Positions 48,125 through 56,777 are shown, numbered from the stretch's first letter. The stretch is DNA of 64,000 nt from Comamonadaceae bacterium OTU4NAUVB1 (GCA_024372625.1 CP099605.1:2604001-2668000); one strand, 5' to 3'. Numbers and translations: made by a program. The notes: a model not told the origin generated them from the letters alone.

Positions 48125-49195
48125 ATGACCCGACTCACCCACGCCTACGCGGCGCGCTCCGCCACCACGCCGCTCGCGCCCTTCACCTTCGAGCGCCGCG
48201 ACCCGACCGCGCGCGACGTCGCCATCGACATCCTGCATTGCGGCGTCTGCCACTCCGACCTGCACACCGCGCGCAGCGAATGGGGCGCGGCCAACTACCC
48301 GTGCGTGCCCGGCCACGAGATCGTCGGGCGCGTCACCGCCATCGGCGAGGGCGTCTCCAAGTTCGCCGTCGGCGACATCGTCGGCGTCGGCTGCATGGTC
48401 GACAGCTGCCAGCACTGCCAGCATTGCGCCGACGGCGTGGAGCAGTACTGCGACAACGGCTTCACCGGCACCTACGACAGCCCCGAGCAGGTCTCGCGCG
48501 CCAACACGCTGGGCGGCTATTCCGACCACATCGTGGTGCACGAGAAGTTCGTGCTGAAGGTCAACCACCCGGAGGCCGATCTCGCCGCCGTCGCGCCGCT
48601 GCTGTGCGCGGGCATCACCACCTACTCGCCGCTGCGCCAGTGGAAGGTCGGCCCGGGCTCGAAGGTGGGCATCGTCGGCCTGGGCGGCCTCGGCCACATG
48701 GGCGTGAAGATCGCCGCCGCGATGGGCGCGCACGTGGTGCTGTTCACCACCTCGCCCGACAAGCGCGAGGACGCGCTGCGCCTGGGCGCGAAGGAGGTCG
48801 TGGTGTCGAGGAATGCCGAGGAGATGGCCGCCCACGGCAACAGCTTCGACTTCATCCTCAACACCGTCGCCGCCGCGCACGACCTCGACCCGTTCCTGGC
48901 GCTGCTCAAGCTCGACGGCACCATGACGCTGGTCGGCGCACCGTCCACGCCCCACCCCTCGCCCACCGTCTTCAACCTGATCCTCAAGCGCCGCCGCCTG
49001 GCCGGCTCGCTCATCGGCGGCATCGCCGAGACCCAGGAGATGCTCGATTTCTGCGCCGCGCACGGCATCGTCTCGGACATCGAGCCGATCCGCATGTCGC
49101 AGATCAACGAGGCCTACGAACGCATGCTGAAGAGCGACGTGAAGTACCGCTTCGTGGTCGACATGGCGACGCTCGCCGAAGGCGCGCCGGCCTGA
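48125..49195 (+). CDS. zinc-dependent alcohol dehydrogenase (YahK/cinnamyl-alcohol type)
   Basis: A 356-aa medium-chain dehydrogenase. Catalytic zinc residues are Cys in CGVCHSDLH, His-Glu in VPGHEIVG and a later Cys in LLCAGITTY. Structural zinc Cys are in DSCQHCQHCADGVEQYC. The Rossmann motif is VGLGGLGHMGVK. This is the YahK/AdhC-like group that reduces a broad range of aldehydes with NADPH. It stands alone on the plus strand, with no obvious partner. Confidence 0.93.
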   Translation: MTRLTHAYAARSATTPLAPFTFERRDPTARDVAIDILHCGVCHSDLHTARSEWGAANYPCVPGHEIVGRVTAIGEGVSKFAVGDIVGVGCMVDSCQHCQHCADGVEQYCDNGFTGTYDSPEQVSRANTLGGYSDHIVVHEKFVLKVNHPEADLAAVAPLLCAGITTYSPLRQWKVGPGSKVGIVGLGGLGHMGVKIAAAMGAHVVLFTTSPDKREDALRLGAKEVVVSRNAEEMAAHGNSFDFILNTVAAAHDLDPFLALLKLDGTMTLVGAPSTPHPSPTVFNLILKRRRLAGSLIGGIAETQEMLDFCAAHGIVSDIEPIRMSQINEAYERMLKSDVKYRFVVDMATLAEGAPA

Positions 49196-49211
49196 GCGGC
49201 GGCGCGGCGCC

Positions 49212-49946
49212 TCAGCGCTCGAACAGGCTGCCCCAGCCCGTCAGGCGGCGCGTGTCCACGCCCGCCAGGCGCAGCGACTTCCACACCACCGTGGCGATGG
49301 TGTCGTAGACCGGCACGCCCAGCTCGGCCTCCAGCCGGGCCGTGACCGGCGCGCCGCACAGGTTGGTGCAGTAGATGGCGATGGCCTCGGGCCGCGTCGC
49401 CGCCGGGCCGGACATCACCTCGCGCGCCATCGCGCAGATCTCGTCCTCGGTCACCTGCGAGAACGAGAAGTTGTCCTGCAGGCCGAGGTGGCGCTCGGCC
49501 GAGCAGTCGATGCCCTCGCGCGCGTAGTTGCGCACGATCGCGGCCTGCACGTCGTCGCGGTAGGGCGACACCAGCCCGAGGCGCGTCACGCCGGTCTCGC
49601 GCAGGATCTCGTTGAGCGCCAGGATCGACGTGCACGCGAGCGCGCCGGTCGTGCGCTCGATGGCCGTGCACAGCGCGCGGTCCGACTCGAACCCCAGCCA
49701 GCCGGCCGCCGTGCCGTTCCAGCCGATCACGTGGCAGCGCGCGTGCGAGAGCAATTCGGCCGCGGCCAGGATCTCGCGGTTGTCGAACTGCGCCAGGGCG
49801 TCGGCCGACAGCGCGATCTCGGTCACGCGGAAGCGCCCGAAATGCGCGCTGACCTCGCTCAGGTCCGCCAGCATGGCGGCGGTGACGGGTTCAAGGATGG
49901 TGTTCGACGAGGGGGTGAGCATCCCGAGCAGCTTGCGGTCCGGCAT
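49212..49946 (-). CDS. Asp/Glu racemase-superfamily protein (maleate isomerase-like)
   Basis: A 244-aa protein of the aspartate racemase/arylmalonate decarboxylase/maleate isomerase superfamily. It opens KLLGMLTPSSNTILEPVTAAM and has a candidate catalytic Cys in IYCTNLCGAP, while the first catalytic position (WNGTAAGWLG) lacks a Cys. This matches the one-Cys branch. AAGGA precedes the ATG. It is divergent from the FCD regulator, with GGATAC/GTATCC boxes between, so it probably belongs to the same regulon as the amidase and amidohydrolase. Confidence 0.85.
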   Translation of the reverse strand: MPDRKLLGMLTPSSNTILEPVTAAMLADLSEVSAHFGRFRVTEIALSADALAQFDNREILAAAELLSHARCHVIGWNGTAAGWLGFESDRALCTAIERTTGALACTSILALNEILRETGVTRLGLVSPYRDDVQAAIVRNYAREGIDCSAERHLGLQDNFSFSQVTEDEICAMAREVMSGPAATRPEAIAIYCTNLCGAPVTARLEAELGVPVYDTIATVVWKSLRLAGVDTRRLTGWGSLFER

Positions 49947-50007
49947 CTTGTCCTTTGGGGCATGAATGATCGGCCTCCGACGCCAGAAGCGTGCCAGCCC
50001 CCGGCGC

Positions 50008-50040
50008 ATTGGATACGATCCCCGGCGTTCGTGTATCCAT
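50008..50040. promoter_or_regulatory. inverted ATTGGATAC / GTATCCAT boxes upstream of the FCD regulator
   Basis: ATTGGATACGATC at 50008 and GTGTATCCAT at 50031 form an inverted repeat whose GGATAC/GTATCC centres are 22 bp apart. They lie between the racemase-like gene and the regulator. The same box recurs at 52377, 52490, 53984 and 54065. Confidence 0.65.
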
Positions 50041-50098
50041 CCATGCCGCGCCGCCCGACCCGGACGCGCGCACCCTCCGCCGCAACCGCCCTCGCCCG

Positions 50099-50851
50099 AT
50101 GACTTCCTCCAGATCCCGCCCCGCCGTGCCCGCGACGCCCGGGACGGCCGCGCCGTCGGCCGCCACCCGCGGCGGCGCCAGCCGGGCGGACATCCACCGC
50201 AGCATCTACGACGCCATCGTCGAGCACCGGCTGCTGCCGGGCACCAAGCTGTCGGAGGAGCGCGTGGCCGAACTCTTCGCGGTCAGCCGCACGCAGGTGC
50301 GCGGGGCCCTGCAGCGCCTGGCCGTCGAGCAGCTCGTCACGCTGATCCCCAACCGGGGCGCCTTCGTCACCACGCCCAGCGCCGAGGAGGCGCACGACGT
50401 GCTCTCCGTGCGCCGCACGCTGGAGCCGGCCGCCGTGACGCGGCTGATCGAGCGCATCGCCACGGGCAAGGCGCCGACGGCCGTGCGGCAGCTGCGCGCG
50501 CTGGTGCGGCGCGAGCAGCAGGCGCACGCGCGCGGCGAGCGCCGCCAGGCGGTGCGGCTGTCGGGCGACTTCCACGTCCTGCTCGCCGAGCTCTCCGGCA
50601 GCAGCATCCTCGCGCGGCTGATGCGCGAACTCACCCCGCTCACGTGCCTCGCGATCCTGACCTTCGAGGCGCCCACGGCGGTCGCCTGCCCCAACGACGA
50701 GCACGCCCTGCTGATCGACGCCATCGAGCGCGGCGACGCCGAGGGGGCCGCGCGGCTGATGACCGAGCACCTGACGCACATCGAGGGCGCGCTGAACCTG
50801 GACGCGCAGGCGCCCGGCGAGGTCGATCTGGCGCAGGTGCTGTTCGGCTGA
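50099..50851 (+). CDS. GntR-family regulator with FCD domain (ATTGGATACA regulon)
   Basis: A 250-aa protein. A Pro/Ala-rich N-terminus of about 30 residues precedes the wHTH (LSEERVAELFAVSRTQVRGALQRLAVEQLVTLI) and the FCD domain with LSGDFHVLLAELSGSS and NDEHALLIDAIERGD. It is a paralogue of the regulator at 15833. An upstream GTG at 49991 would put the operator inside the gene and is less likely. Its position among five ATTGGATACA-type boxes makes it the probable regulator of the amidase, amidohydrolase and ABC genes. Confidence 0.9.
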   Translation: MTSSRSRPAVPATPGTAAPSAATRGGASRADIHRSIYDAIVEHRLLPGTKLSEERVAELFAVSRTQVRGALQRLAVEQLVTLIPNRGAFVTTPSAEEAHDVLSVRRTLEPAAVTRLIERIATGKAPTAVRQLRALVRREQQAHARGERRQAVRLSGDFHVLLAELSGSSILARLMRELTPLTCLAILTFEAPTAVACPNDEHALLIDAIERGDAEGAARLMTEHLTHIEGALNLDAQAPGEVDLAQVLFG

Positions 50852-50881
50852 ACCCCGCCCGCGCGCTCGCCCGCGCCGGCC

Positions 50882-52357
50882 TCAGGCCATCAGGGGCGAC
50901 GGCGCGCCCGTGCCGAGCACCTGCTGCGCGTGCCACGCGAGCCGCAGCACGCGCGCGTCGGCGAAGCGCGGCCCGGCGATCTGCAGGCCCACGGGCAGGC
51001 CCTGGCGCCCGGTGCCGCACGGCAGCGAGATCGCGGGCACGCCGCCGTAGTTGAAGATCGGCGTGAAGGCCGCGTGGCCGCGCGGGCCGGCCGGCCGCCC
51101 GCCGATCGCCGCCGGCCCCAGGCGGCCGAGCGGCCACGCCTCGACCGGGCTCACCGGACACAGCAGCGCGGCGAAGCCGCCTTCGCCGCCACCGCCCCCG
51201 TCGCCGCCGTCGGCCGCGCCGAAGAAGCGCGTGAAGCTCGCATGGAAGTCCTCGCGCAGCTTCATCAGTTCCATCACCCGCGCGCCGGAGATCGCGAAAC
51301 CGAGCTCGATCTGCGCGCCGATGTCGGGGTCGAGCACCTCCGGCGTGCGGCGCCAGACGTCGCCGAAGCGCTGGGCCAGGGCGGCCTGCTGCAGCGCGAT
51401 GAGCGGGTATTCGGCGGCGCCGGCGGGCCAGACCGGATCGGCGTCCTCGATGCGCCAGCCGGCGCGGCGCAGCGCCTCGACGGCGGCCTCCAGCGTGGCG
51501 CGCACGTCGGCGTCGATCGCCAGCCCGCAGCCCAGGTGGGGCGACCACGCGAGGCGCAGCGGCCCCGGCGGCGCCTCGAGCGCGGCCAGCGCGTCGGGCA
51601 CGGCGAAGGCCGGCGACGAGCGCGTGTCGGCCGGCACCCAGGCGGTGAGCGCGTCGAGCATGAGCGCCACGTCCTCGACGTCGCGGCCGATCTGCCCGAC
51701 CACCGACAGCAGGTGGCTGGGGTCGTCGAAGCCCCACGGGTCGGGCACCCGGCCGAGCGTGGGCTTCATGCCGACCAGCCCGGTGTGCGCGGCCGGGCGG
51801 CGCACCGAGCCGCCCGCGTCGGTGGCCAGCGCGATCGGCCCCAGCCCGGCCGCGACGGCGGCCACCGCGCCGCCGGAGGAGCCGCCGGTGGTGCGCTCCG
51901 GGTCCCAGGGGTTGCGCGTCTCGCCGTGCAGGGGCGTGGCGGTGATGCCCTTGCAGGCGAACTCGGAGCAGTTCGTCACCCCCAGCGGCACCGCGCCGAG
52001 CGCACGCAGGCGCGCCACGCACCACGAATCGCGCGGGGCGACGAAGTCCTCGAACACCTTCGAGCCGAAGGTGGCCGGCCGCCCGCCGAGCCACAGGTTG
52101 TCCTTGACGGTGAAGGGCACGCCCGCGAGCGGCAGGTGCGCCCCGGCGGCGAGGCGCGCGTCCACCGCGCGCGCCGCGGCCAGCGGCACGGCGGGGTCGA
52201 AGTCGGCGAAGGCGTTGAGCCGCGGCTGCAGCCGCGCGACGCGCGCGACCAGGTCCTGCGCGACCTCGGTGGCGGACAGGGCACGGGCGTTCACGCGCGC
52301 GGCCAGGTGCCGGGCGGTCCAGCGATGCGGTTCGAGGTTCGTGGAAGTCGGATTCAT
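50882..52357 (-). CDS. amidase (amidase-signature family)
   Basis: A 491-aa amidase with Lys in FTVKDNLWLGG, Ser in TTGGSSGGAVAA and the nucleophile Ser in TDAGGSVRRPAAHTGLVGMKPTLGRVP. The C-terminal VPAISLPCGTGRQGLPVGLQIAGPRFAD is typical. A Gly-rich run lies at about residues 376-386 (GGDGGGGGEGG). The start is 20 bp from an ATTGGATACAAAAG box. It faces away from the amidohydrolase gene, and both probably act on one substrate class such as N-carbamoyl or ring amides. Confidence 0.9.
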   Translation of the reverse strand: MNPTSTNLEPHRWTARHLAARVNARALSATEVAQDLVARVARLQPRLNAFADFDPAVPLAAARAVDARLAAGAHLPLAGVPFTVKDNLWLGGRPATFGSKVFEDFVAPRDSWCVARLRALGAVPLGVTNCSEFACKGITATPLHGETRNPWDPERTTGGSSGGAVAAVAAGLGPIALATDAGGSVRRPAAHTGLVGMKPTLGRVPDPWGFDDPSHLLSVVGQIGRDVEDVALMLDALTAWVPADTRSSPAFAVPDALAALEAPPGPLRLAWSPHLGCGLAIDADVRATLEAAVEALRRAGWRIEDADPVWPAGAAEYPLIALQQAALAQRFGDVWRRTPEVLDPDIGAQIELGFAISGARVMELMKLREDFHASFTRFFGAADGGDGGGGGEGGFAALLCPVSPVEAWPLGRLGPAAIGGRPAGPRGHAAFTPIFNYGGVPAISLPCGTGRQGLPVGLQIAGPRFADARVLRLAWHAQQVLGTGAPSPLMA

Positions 52358-52376
52358 GGGATGCACCAGTGCCTGT

Positions 52377-52390
52377 CTTTTGTATCCAAT
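52377..52390 (-). promoter_or_regulatory. ATTGGATACAAAAG box before the amidase
   Basis: On the minus strand the box reads ATTGGATACAAAAG and ends 20 bp before the amidase ATG. It is the mirror of the box at 52490 in the same gap. Confidence 0.65.
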
Positions 52391-52392
52391 CT

Positions 52393-52408
52393 GGTGCGAC
52401 GGCGCACC
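52393..52408. promoter_or_regulatory. GGTGCG-N4-CGCACC dyad, candidate sigma-54 enhancer
   Basis: The dyad is centred about 104 bp upstream of the -24 element at 52504. A near-identical dyad (GGTGCG-N3-CGCACC) occurs at the same relative place before the sigma-54 match at 54080. This distance suits an activator-binding enhancer. Confidence 0.45.
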
Positions 52409-52489
52409 GGACTGCGGCGGGCAACGGCCGCCGTGGACCCCGCATGCAAGGATGGTTCCAGAGACTCCGGGGGCCAGGACCGGACCAGG

Positions 52490-52502
52490 ATTGGATACAA
52501 AA
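52490..52502 (+). promoter_or_regulatory. ATTGGATACAAAA box before the amidohydrolase
   Basis: The box lies directly against the upstream side of the sigma-54 match (52504). A bound regulator would therefore sit beside or block the polymerase. Confidence 0.7.
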
Positions 52503-52503
52503 C

Positions 52504-52519
52504 TGGCACAGCGATTGCA
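52504..52519 (+). promoter_or_regulatory. sigma-54 promoter, full consensus match
   Basis: TGGCACAGCGATTGCA fits TGGCACR-N4-TTGCW at every defined position. The predicted start is near 52530, two bases before the listed ATG of the amidohydrolase. Either that mRNA is nearly leaderless or the real start codon is further in. Confidence 0.7.
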
Positions 52520-52531
52520 TGACGTCCCGCC

Positions 52532-53947
52532 ATGGAACCGACCGCCGGACGACCCCCCGCCCCGGACGACACCGTGCCCCGCCCCGGCGGACCGACGGCG
52601 CCTCCCGGCCCCCACTTCGACCTCCTGCTGCTCGACGCCATCGCGCTGACCGCCGACCCGAGTCGCCCGGAGGTGCGCGACTGCGCCATCGGCATCCGGG
52701 ACGGGCGCATCGCCTGGCTCGACCGCGCGCCGCCGGCGCACTTCACGGCCGCGCGCACGCTGCGCCTGCCGGGCCACTTCGTCACGCCCGGCTTCGTCAA
52801 TCCGCACACGCACGGCGTGCTGACCATGGTGCGCGGCGTCGCGGCCGACCTGGGCTTCGCGCCCTCGTACACGCCGGGCATCCCCAAGGGCACCGCCGTC
52901 ACCCCGGCGCAGGCGCGCGCGCTGGCCCGGCTGGGCGCGCTGGAGGCCCTGCTCTTCGGCTCGACCGTCATCGGCGACAACTTCGTCCACGCCGACATCG
53001 GCACCGAGGCGATGGTCGAGCTGGGCGTGCGGCTGTGCCCGAGCTGGCGCATCCACGACGTCGATTTCTCGCGCGTGGCGCACGGCGACTGGCACCACGA
53101 CCGCGCCATCGGCCGCCGCACGCTGGAGGCGGGGCTGGCGCTGCACGAACGCTGGTCCGGCCACCCGCGCGTGCGCGTGAACCTGGCCGCGCACGCGGTC
53201 GACACCTGCTCCAACGACTTCCTGCGCGAGATCGCCGCGGCCGCGCAGGCGCACGACCTGGTCGTCAGCACCCACCTGGGCCAGAGCCGCACCGAGGTCG
53301 ACCGCGTGAAGGCGCGCACCGGCCGCAGCTCGACCGAGGTGCTGGCGGAGACCGGCCTGCTCGACCACCGCCTGATGGGCGGCCACTGCATCTACGTGAG
53401 CGAGGACGACGTCGCGCGCATGGCCCGGGCCGGCGCGCACGCCGTGCACATCCCCAAGTGCAACGCCACTTCCGGGCGGCTCGCGCCCACGCCGATGCTC
53501 AAGCGCGCCGGCGTCAACATCGCCCTGGCCACCGACACCCAGCACGGCGACATGGTCGAGCTGATGCGCTGGGCGCTGGTCACCGCGCGGGTCCAGGAAG
53601 GCGGCGTCGACGAACACTGGCAGCCGCACCACGTCTTCCACATGGCGACGATGGGCGGTGCCCGGGCGCTCGGGCTGGACGACGAGATCGGCAGCCTGAC
53701 GGTCGGCAAGGCCGCCGACCTGGTGGTCTTCGACGCCAACCGGCCGCACCTGCGCCCGCACGTCAACCCGCTGGGCAACCTGGTGCACACCGGCCAGGGC
53801 CGCGACGTGCGCCTGGTGCTGGTGGCCGGCGACGTCCTGGTGGAGGACGGCCGTCCGACCCGGGTGGACATGGAGGCCGTCTGCGCCGAGGCCGAGGCGG
53901 CCGCGCGCGAACTCTGGGGCGCCGAGGGCAAGCGGTACTGGCAGTGA
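52532..53947 (+). CDS. amidohydrolase (cytosine deaminase/AtzB-TrzN-like)
   Basis: A metal-dependent deaminase or hydrolase of up to 471 aa. The metal site is FVNPHTHG (H-x-H), His in VVSTHLGQSR, His in GGHCIYVSEDD and Asp in LATDTQHGD. The position after the third His, often Glu in this family (HxxE), is Gln-Ser here. The first 30 residues are Pro-rich and atypical. Given the sigma-54 start site, a GTG near 52573 is a possible true start. It probably deaminates or dechlorinates-type hydrolyses an N-heterocycle; the substrate is unknown. Confidence 0.88.
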   Translation: MEPTAGRPPAPDDTVPRPGGPTAPPGPHFDLLLLDAIALTADPSRPEVRDCAIGIRDGRIAWLDRAPPAHFTAARTLRLPGHFVTPGFVNPHTHGVLTMVRGVAADLGFAPSYTPGIPKGTAVTPAQARALARLGALEALLFGSTVIGDNFVHADIGTEAMVELGVRLCPSWRIHDVDFSRVAHGDWHHDRAIGRRTLEAGLALHERWSGHPRVRVNLAAHAVDTCSNDFLREIAAAAQAHDLVVSTHLGQSRTEVDRVKARTGRSSTEVLAETGLLDHRLMGGHCIYVSEDDVARMARAGAHAVHIPKCNATSGRLAPTPMLKRAGVNIALATDTQHGDMVELMRWALVTARVQEGGVDEHWQPHHVFHMATMGGARALGLDDEIGSLTVGKAADLVVFDANRPHLRPHVNPLGNLVHTGQGRDVRLVLVAGDVLVEDGRPTRVDMEAVCAEAEAAARELWGAEGKRYWQ

Positions 53948-53956
53948 GCCCCCGGC

Positions 53957-53975
53957 ATGGTGCGCCACGCACCAT
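53957..53975. promoter_or_regulatory. 19-bp dyad ATGGTGCG-CCA-CGCACCAT, candidate enhancer
   Basis: Perfect 8-bp arms, 10 bp after the amidohydrolase stop and centred about 114 bp upstream of the sigma-54 match at 54080. There is no T-tract, so a terminator is unlikely. It is closely related to the dyad at 52393. Confidence 0.5.
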
Positions 53976-53983
53976 CGCTGGTC

Positions 53984-53997
53984 CTTTTGTATCCAAT
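53984..53997 (-). promoter_or_regulatory. ATTGGATACAAAAG box, inverted copy
   Basis: An exact 14-base match to the box at 52377, including the flanking C. It pairs in inverted orientation with the box at 54065, about 80 bp away. Confidence 0.65.
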
Positions 53998-54064
53998 CCA
54001 TTCCTGACCTGGGTCGCCCTCCTCCAGGGCTTCGCTCGGCACGTAACCCGAATCGCCAAAACGG

Positions 54065-54074
54065 ATTGGATACA
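54065..54074 (+). promoter_or_regulatory. ATTGGATACA box before the ABC operon
   Basis: The box ends five bases before the -24 element at 54080, the same arrangement as the 52490/52504 pair. Confidence 0.7.
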
Positions 54075-54079
54075 GTTTT

Positions 54080-54095
54080 TGGCACGGCCCTTGCA
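54080..54095 (+). promoter_or_regulatory. sigma-54 promoter, full consensus match
   Basis: TGGCACGGCCCTTGCA fits TGGCACG-N4-TTGCA exactly. The predicted start is near 54106, 42 nt before the binding-protein ATG. Confidence 0.75.
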
Positions 54096-54147
54096 AGACC
54101 GGTGGCAGGCGACACCCGGTCGTCCATCCACCTCCATGGGAAACCGC

Positions 54148-55155
54148 ATGTTCAGACGCATCGTCAACTTCGTGCTGGCCGCCGCCGCCGTGCTGCCGCT
54201 GGCCAGCCTCGCGCAGGCCCAGGCCGTGCCCGAGATCAAGCTCGGCTACGCCAAGTGCGCCCACTGCACGCCGCTGTCGCTCACGCCGCAGAACGCCGCC
54301 AACGTCAAGCTGGAGGCCATCGGCTTCAACACCGGCAACGACGTCCTCACCGCCCTGCTCTCCAAGAGCATCGACGTCGCCCAGGTCACCTACCTGCACT
54401 ACGCCACCGCGCTGGACAAGGGCTTCGACGTCGTCGCCGTCTCCGGCCAGGTCAACGGCGGCTCGCAGATCCTGGTGGGCAACGACCTGCCCATCAAGGA
54501 GAACGACTGGGCCGGCCTGAAGAAGGTCATCGCCGATTACAAGGCCGCCGGCAAGCCCTTCCGCGTCGCGGCCTCGCGCGGCAACGCGCAGGACATCCAC
54601 ATGCGCGGCGCCTTCGCCAAGCAGGGCATCGACGTCAACAAGGACGTGCAGTTCATCAACATCCCCAACCCGTCGGACCACGTCCAGGCCCTGCGCCGCG
54701 GCGAGATCGAGCTCATCTGCTCGGTCGACCCCTTCGCCACGCAGATCCGCCAGCTCAACGCCGCCAAGTTCTTCGCCTACCCCTACGACCAGGCCGCCGG
54801 CAAGCTCACCAACCTGATCGTCACGCGCTCGGACGTCATCGCCGGCAAGCCCAAGGGCGTGGAGGAGACCGTGCGCGCCATCGTCAAGGTCAACGACCTG
54901 ATGACCGCCGACAAGGGCCTGTTCGTCGACACCATCCAGAAGGTCACCGGCCTGGACAAGGCCATCGCCGCAGGCGCGGTGGAGAACCTCTACCCCGACT
55001 ACCGCATGTACCGCGCGCCGGCCGTGGCCATCGGCGCCATGATGCGCGACCTCAAGTACATCAATTCCGACGTCTCCGGCGCGATCGAGAAGCACATGGA
55101 CTACCGCTTCCTCGAGGCGGCCACGGGCAAGCCGAAGTCCGCGCTGGGCTACTGA
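54148..55155 (+). CDS. ABC transporter substrate-binding protein (NMT1/nitrate-taurine type)
   Basis: A 335-aa periplasmic protein with signal peptide (FRRIVNFVLAAAAVLPLASLAQAQA). The mature start EIKLGYAKCAHCTPLSL carries a Cys-x2-Cys where relatives have other ligand-site residues. It continues ALLSKSIDVAQVTYLHYATALDKGFDVVAVSGQ and VAASRGNAQDIHMRGAF. GGAA lies upstream of the chosen ATG; another ATG four codons earlier is possible. It is the first gene of an ABC operon controlled by the ATTGGATACA/sigma-54 module. Confidence 0.9.
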   Translation: MFRRIVNFVLAAAAVLPLASLAQAQAVPEIKLGYAKCAHCTPLSLTPQNAANVKLEAIGFNTGNDVLTALLSKSIDVAQVTYLHYATALDKGFDVVAVSGQVNGGSQILVGNDLPIKENDWAGLKKVIADYKAAGKPFRVAASRGNAQDIHMRGAFAKQGIDVNKDVQFINIPNPSDHVQALRRGEIELICSVDPFATQIRQLNAAKFFAYPYDQAAGKLTNLIVTRSDVIAGKPKGVEETVRAIVKVNDLMTADKGLFVDTIQKVTGLDKAIAAGAVENLYPDYRMYRAPAVAIGAMMRDLKYINSDVSGAIEKHMDYRFLEAATGKPKSALGY

Positions 55156-55166
55156 GCCCCACCGCC

Positions 55167-55991
55167 ATGGCCGCCCGCTCCCTGCTCGCCCGCTTCTACC
55201 TCCGCATCGAGCGCGCCATCGTGCCGGTGCTGCTGCTCGTCGGCTGGGAGCTGTTCTCCCGCTCGGGCATCCTGCCGCGCGCGCTGCTGCCGGCGCCCTC
55301 GCAGGTGCTGGTGGCCTGGGCCGACTGGGTCTTCGCCACCGACGGCAACACCCAGAGCTACAGCGGCCACTGGGCGATGGACACCGCCGCCAGCGCCACC
55401 CGCGTGTTCTCCGGCTTCGCGCTGGCGACCTTGCTGGGCGTGGGCCTGGGCATGGCGATCGGCTGGTCGCGCACCGTGGAGAAGCTCATCGAGCCGGTGC
55501 TGCAGGTGCTGCGCCCGGTGCCGCCGGTCTCGTGGATCCCGCTGGCCATCATCTGGTTCGGCATCGCCGACAAGCCGGCCATCTTCCTGGTGTTCCTGGG
55601 TTCGTTCTTCCCGGTGCTGCTGAGCACCATCCACGGCGTGAAGACGGTCGACCGCAACCTGCTGCGCGCCGGCGCGATGGCCGGCGGCACGCCGCGCAAG
55701 CTGCTGCGCCACATCGTCTTCCCGGCGGCGCTGCCGAGCATCTTCTCGGGCCTGCGCATCGCCATCGGCTCGGCCTGGATGCTCACCGTCACGGCCGAGA
55801 TGGTGGCCGTGAAGAGCGGCGTGGGCTACGTGCTGTGGGACTCCTACTACTTCCTGCGCTACGACCTCGTGATCGCCGCCATGGCCAGCATCGGCCTGCT
55901 CGGCTTCCTGAGCGACTTCGCCATCAAGCGCGTCGCCGCGCACGTGCTGCGCTGGCAGCGCGGCTCCACCCTGCAGGCCAAGGAAGGCTGA
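55167..55991 (+). CDS. ABC transporter permease (SsuC/TauC-like)
   Basis: A 274-aa permease with six hydrophobic segments, LVGWELFSRSGILPRALLPAPSQVL at the start and the coupling loop LLRAGAMAGGTPRKLLRHIVFPAALPSI (about 170-198). It is 11 bp after the binding-protein gene. Confidence 0.93.
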   Translation: MAARSLLARFYLRIERAIVPVLLLVGWELFSRSGILPRALLPAPSQVLVAWADWVFATDGNTQSYSGHWAMDTAASATRVFSGFALATLLGVGLGMAIGWSRTVEKLIEPVLQVLRPVPPVSWIPLAIIWFGIADKPAIFLVFLGSFFPVLLSTIHGVKTVDRNLLRAGAMAGGTPRKLLRHIVFPAALPSIFSGLRIAIGSAWMLTVTAEMVAVKSGVGYVLWDSYYFLRYDLVIAAMASIGLLGFLSDFAIKRVAAHVLRWQRGSTLQAKEG

Positions 55992-55995
55992 CGCC

Positions 55996-56763
55996 ATGAC
56001 GCTCATCACCATCGACCGCGTCACGCGCCTGTTCGAGGACCCCAAGCGCGGGGTGCCCGTCAAGGCGCTCGACGACATCAGCCTGAGCGTGGGGCGCAAC
56101 GAGTTCCTGTGCCTGCTCGGGCCCAGCGGCTGCGGCAAGTCGACCCTGCTCAACATGATCGCGGGCTTCGACCACCCCACCACCGGCACCGTGACGGTGG
56201 GCGGCCAGGCCGTGAGCGCGCCGGGCTCGGACCGCGGCTTCGTGTTCCAGCAGCCCACGCTGATGCCGTGGCTGACGGTGTGGGAGAACGTGGCCTTCCA
56301 CCTCACCATGCGCGGCGTCGGCCGGCCCGAGCGCCGCGAGCGCGCCCAGCGCTTCATCGACATGGTGCGGCTCACCGGTTTCGAGAACCACTTCCCGAGC
56401 GAACTCTCGGGCGGCATGAACCAGCGCGTGGGCATCGCGCGCGCGCTGCTGATGAACCCGGAGGTGATCCTGATGGACGAGCCCTTCGGCGCGCTCGACG
56501 AGCAGACCAAGATGGAGATGCACACGGAGCTGGTGCGCATCTGGCGCGAGAGCCAGGCGACCATCGTCTTCGTCACGCACGGCATCGACGAGTCGCTCGC
56601 GCTGGGCACGCACGTGGCCGTGATGTCGGCGCGCCCGGGGCGCATCCGCGAACTGCTGCCGATCCACCTGGAGCGCCCGCGCGACCCCACCAGCGCCCAG
56701 TTCAACGACTACAAGCGCCACATCCTCCACCTGCTGCGGCCCGAGGCGGCCGTCGCGGCCTGA
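55996..56763 (+). CDS. ABC transporter ATPase (SsuB/TauB-like)
   Basis: A 255-aa ATPase with Walker A GPSGCGKST (about residues 40-48), Q-loop FVFQQPTLMPWLTV, signature LSGGMNQRVGIARAL, Walker B ILMDEPFGALDEQT and H-loop VTHG, where Gly replaces the more usual Asp after the switch His. It starts 4 bp after the permease stop and completes the importer. Confidence 0.93.
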   Translation: MTLITIDRVTRLFEDPKRGVPVKALDDISLSVGRNEFLCLLGPSGCGKSTLLNMIAGFDHPTTGTVTVGGQAVSAPGSDRGFVFQQPTLMPWLTVWENVAFHLTMRGVGRPERRERAQRFIDMVRLTGFENHFPSELSGGMNQRVGIARALLMNPEVILMDEPFGALDEQTKMEMHTELVRIWRESQATIVFVTHGIDESLALGTHVAVMSARPGRIRELLPIHLERPRDPTSAQFNDYKRHILHLLRPEAAVAA

Positions 56764-56777
56764 GGCCGGCGCCGCGC

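Noticed and set aside
52358..52376. GGCAC...GGTGCA on the minus strand just before the amidase looked like another sigma-54 promoter
   Set aside because: The -24 and -12 elements are about three bases too close together; sigma-54 spacing is strict.
53957..53975. Terminator after the amidohydrolase
   Set aside because: The 19-bp dyad has no following T-run; its similarity to the dyad at 52393 favours a protein-binding site.
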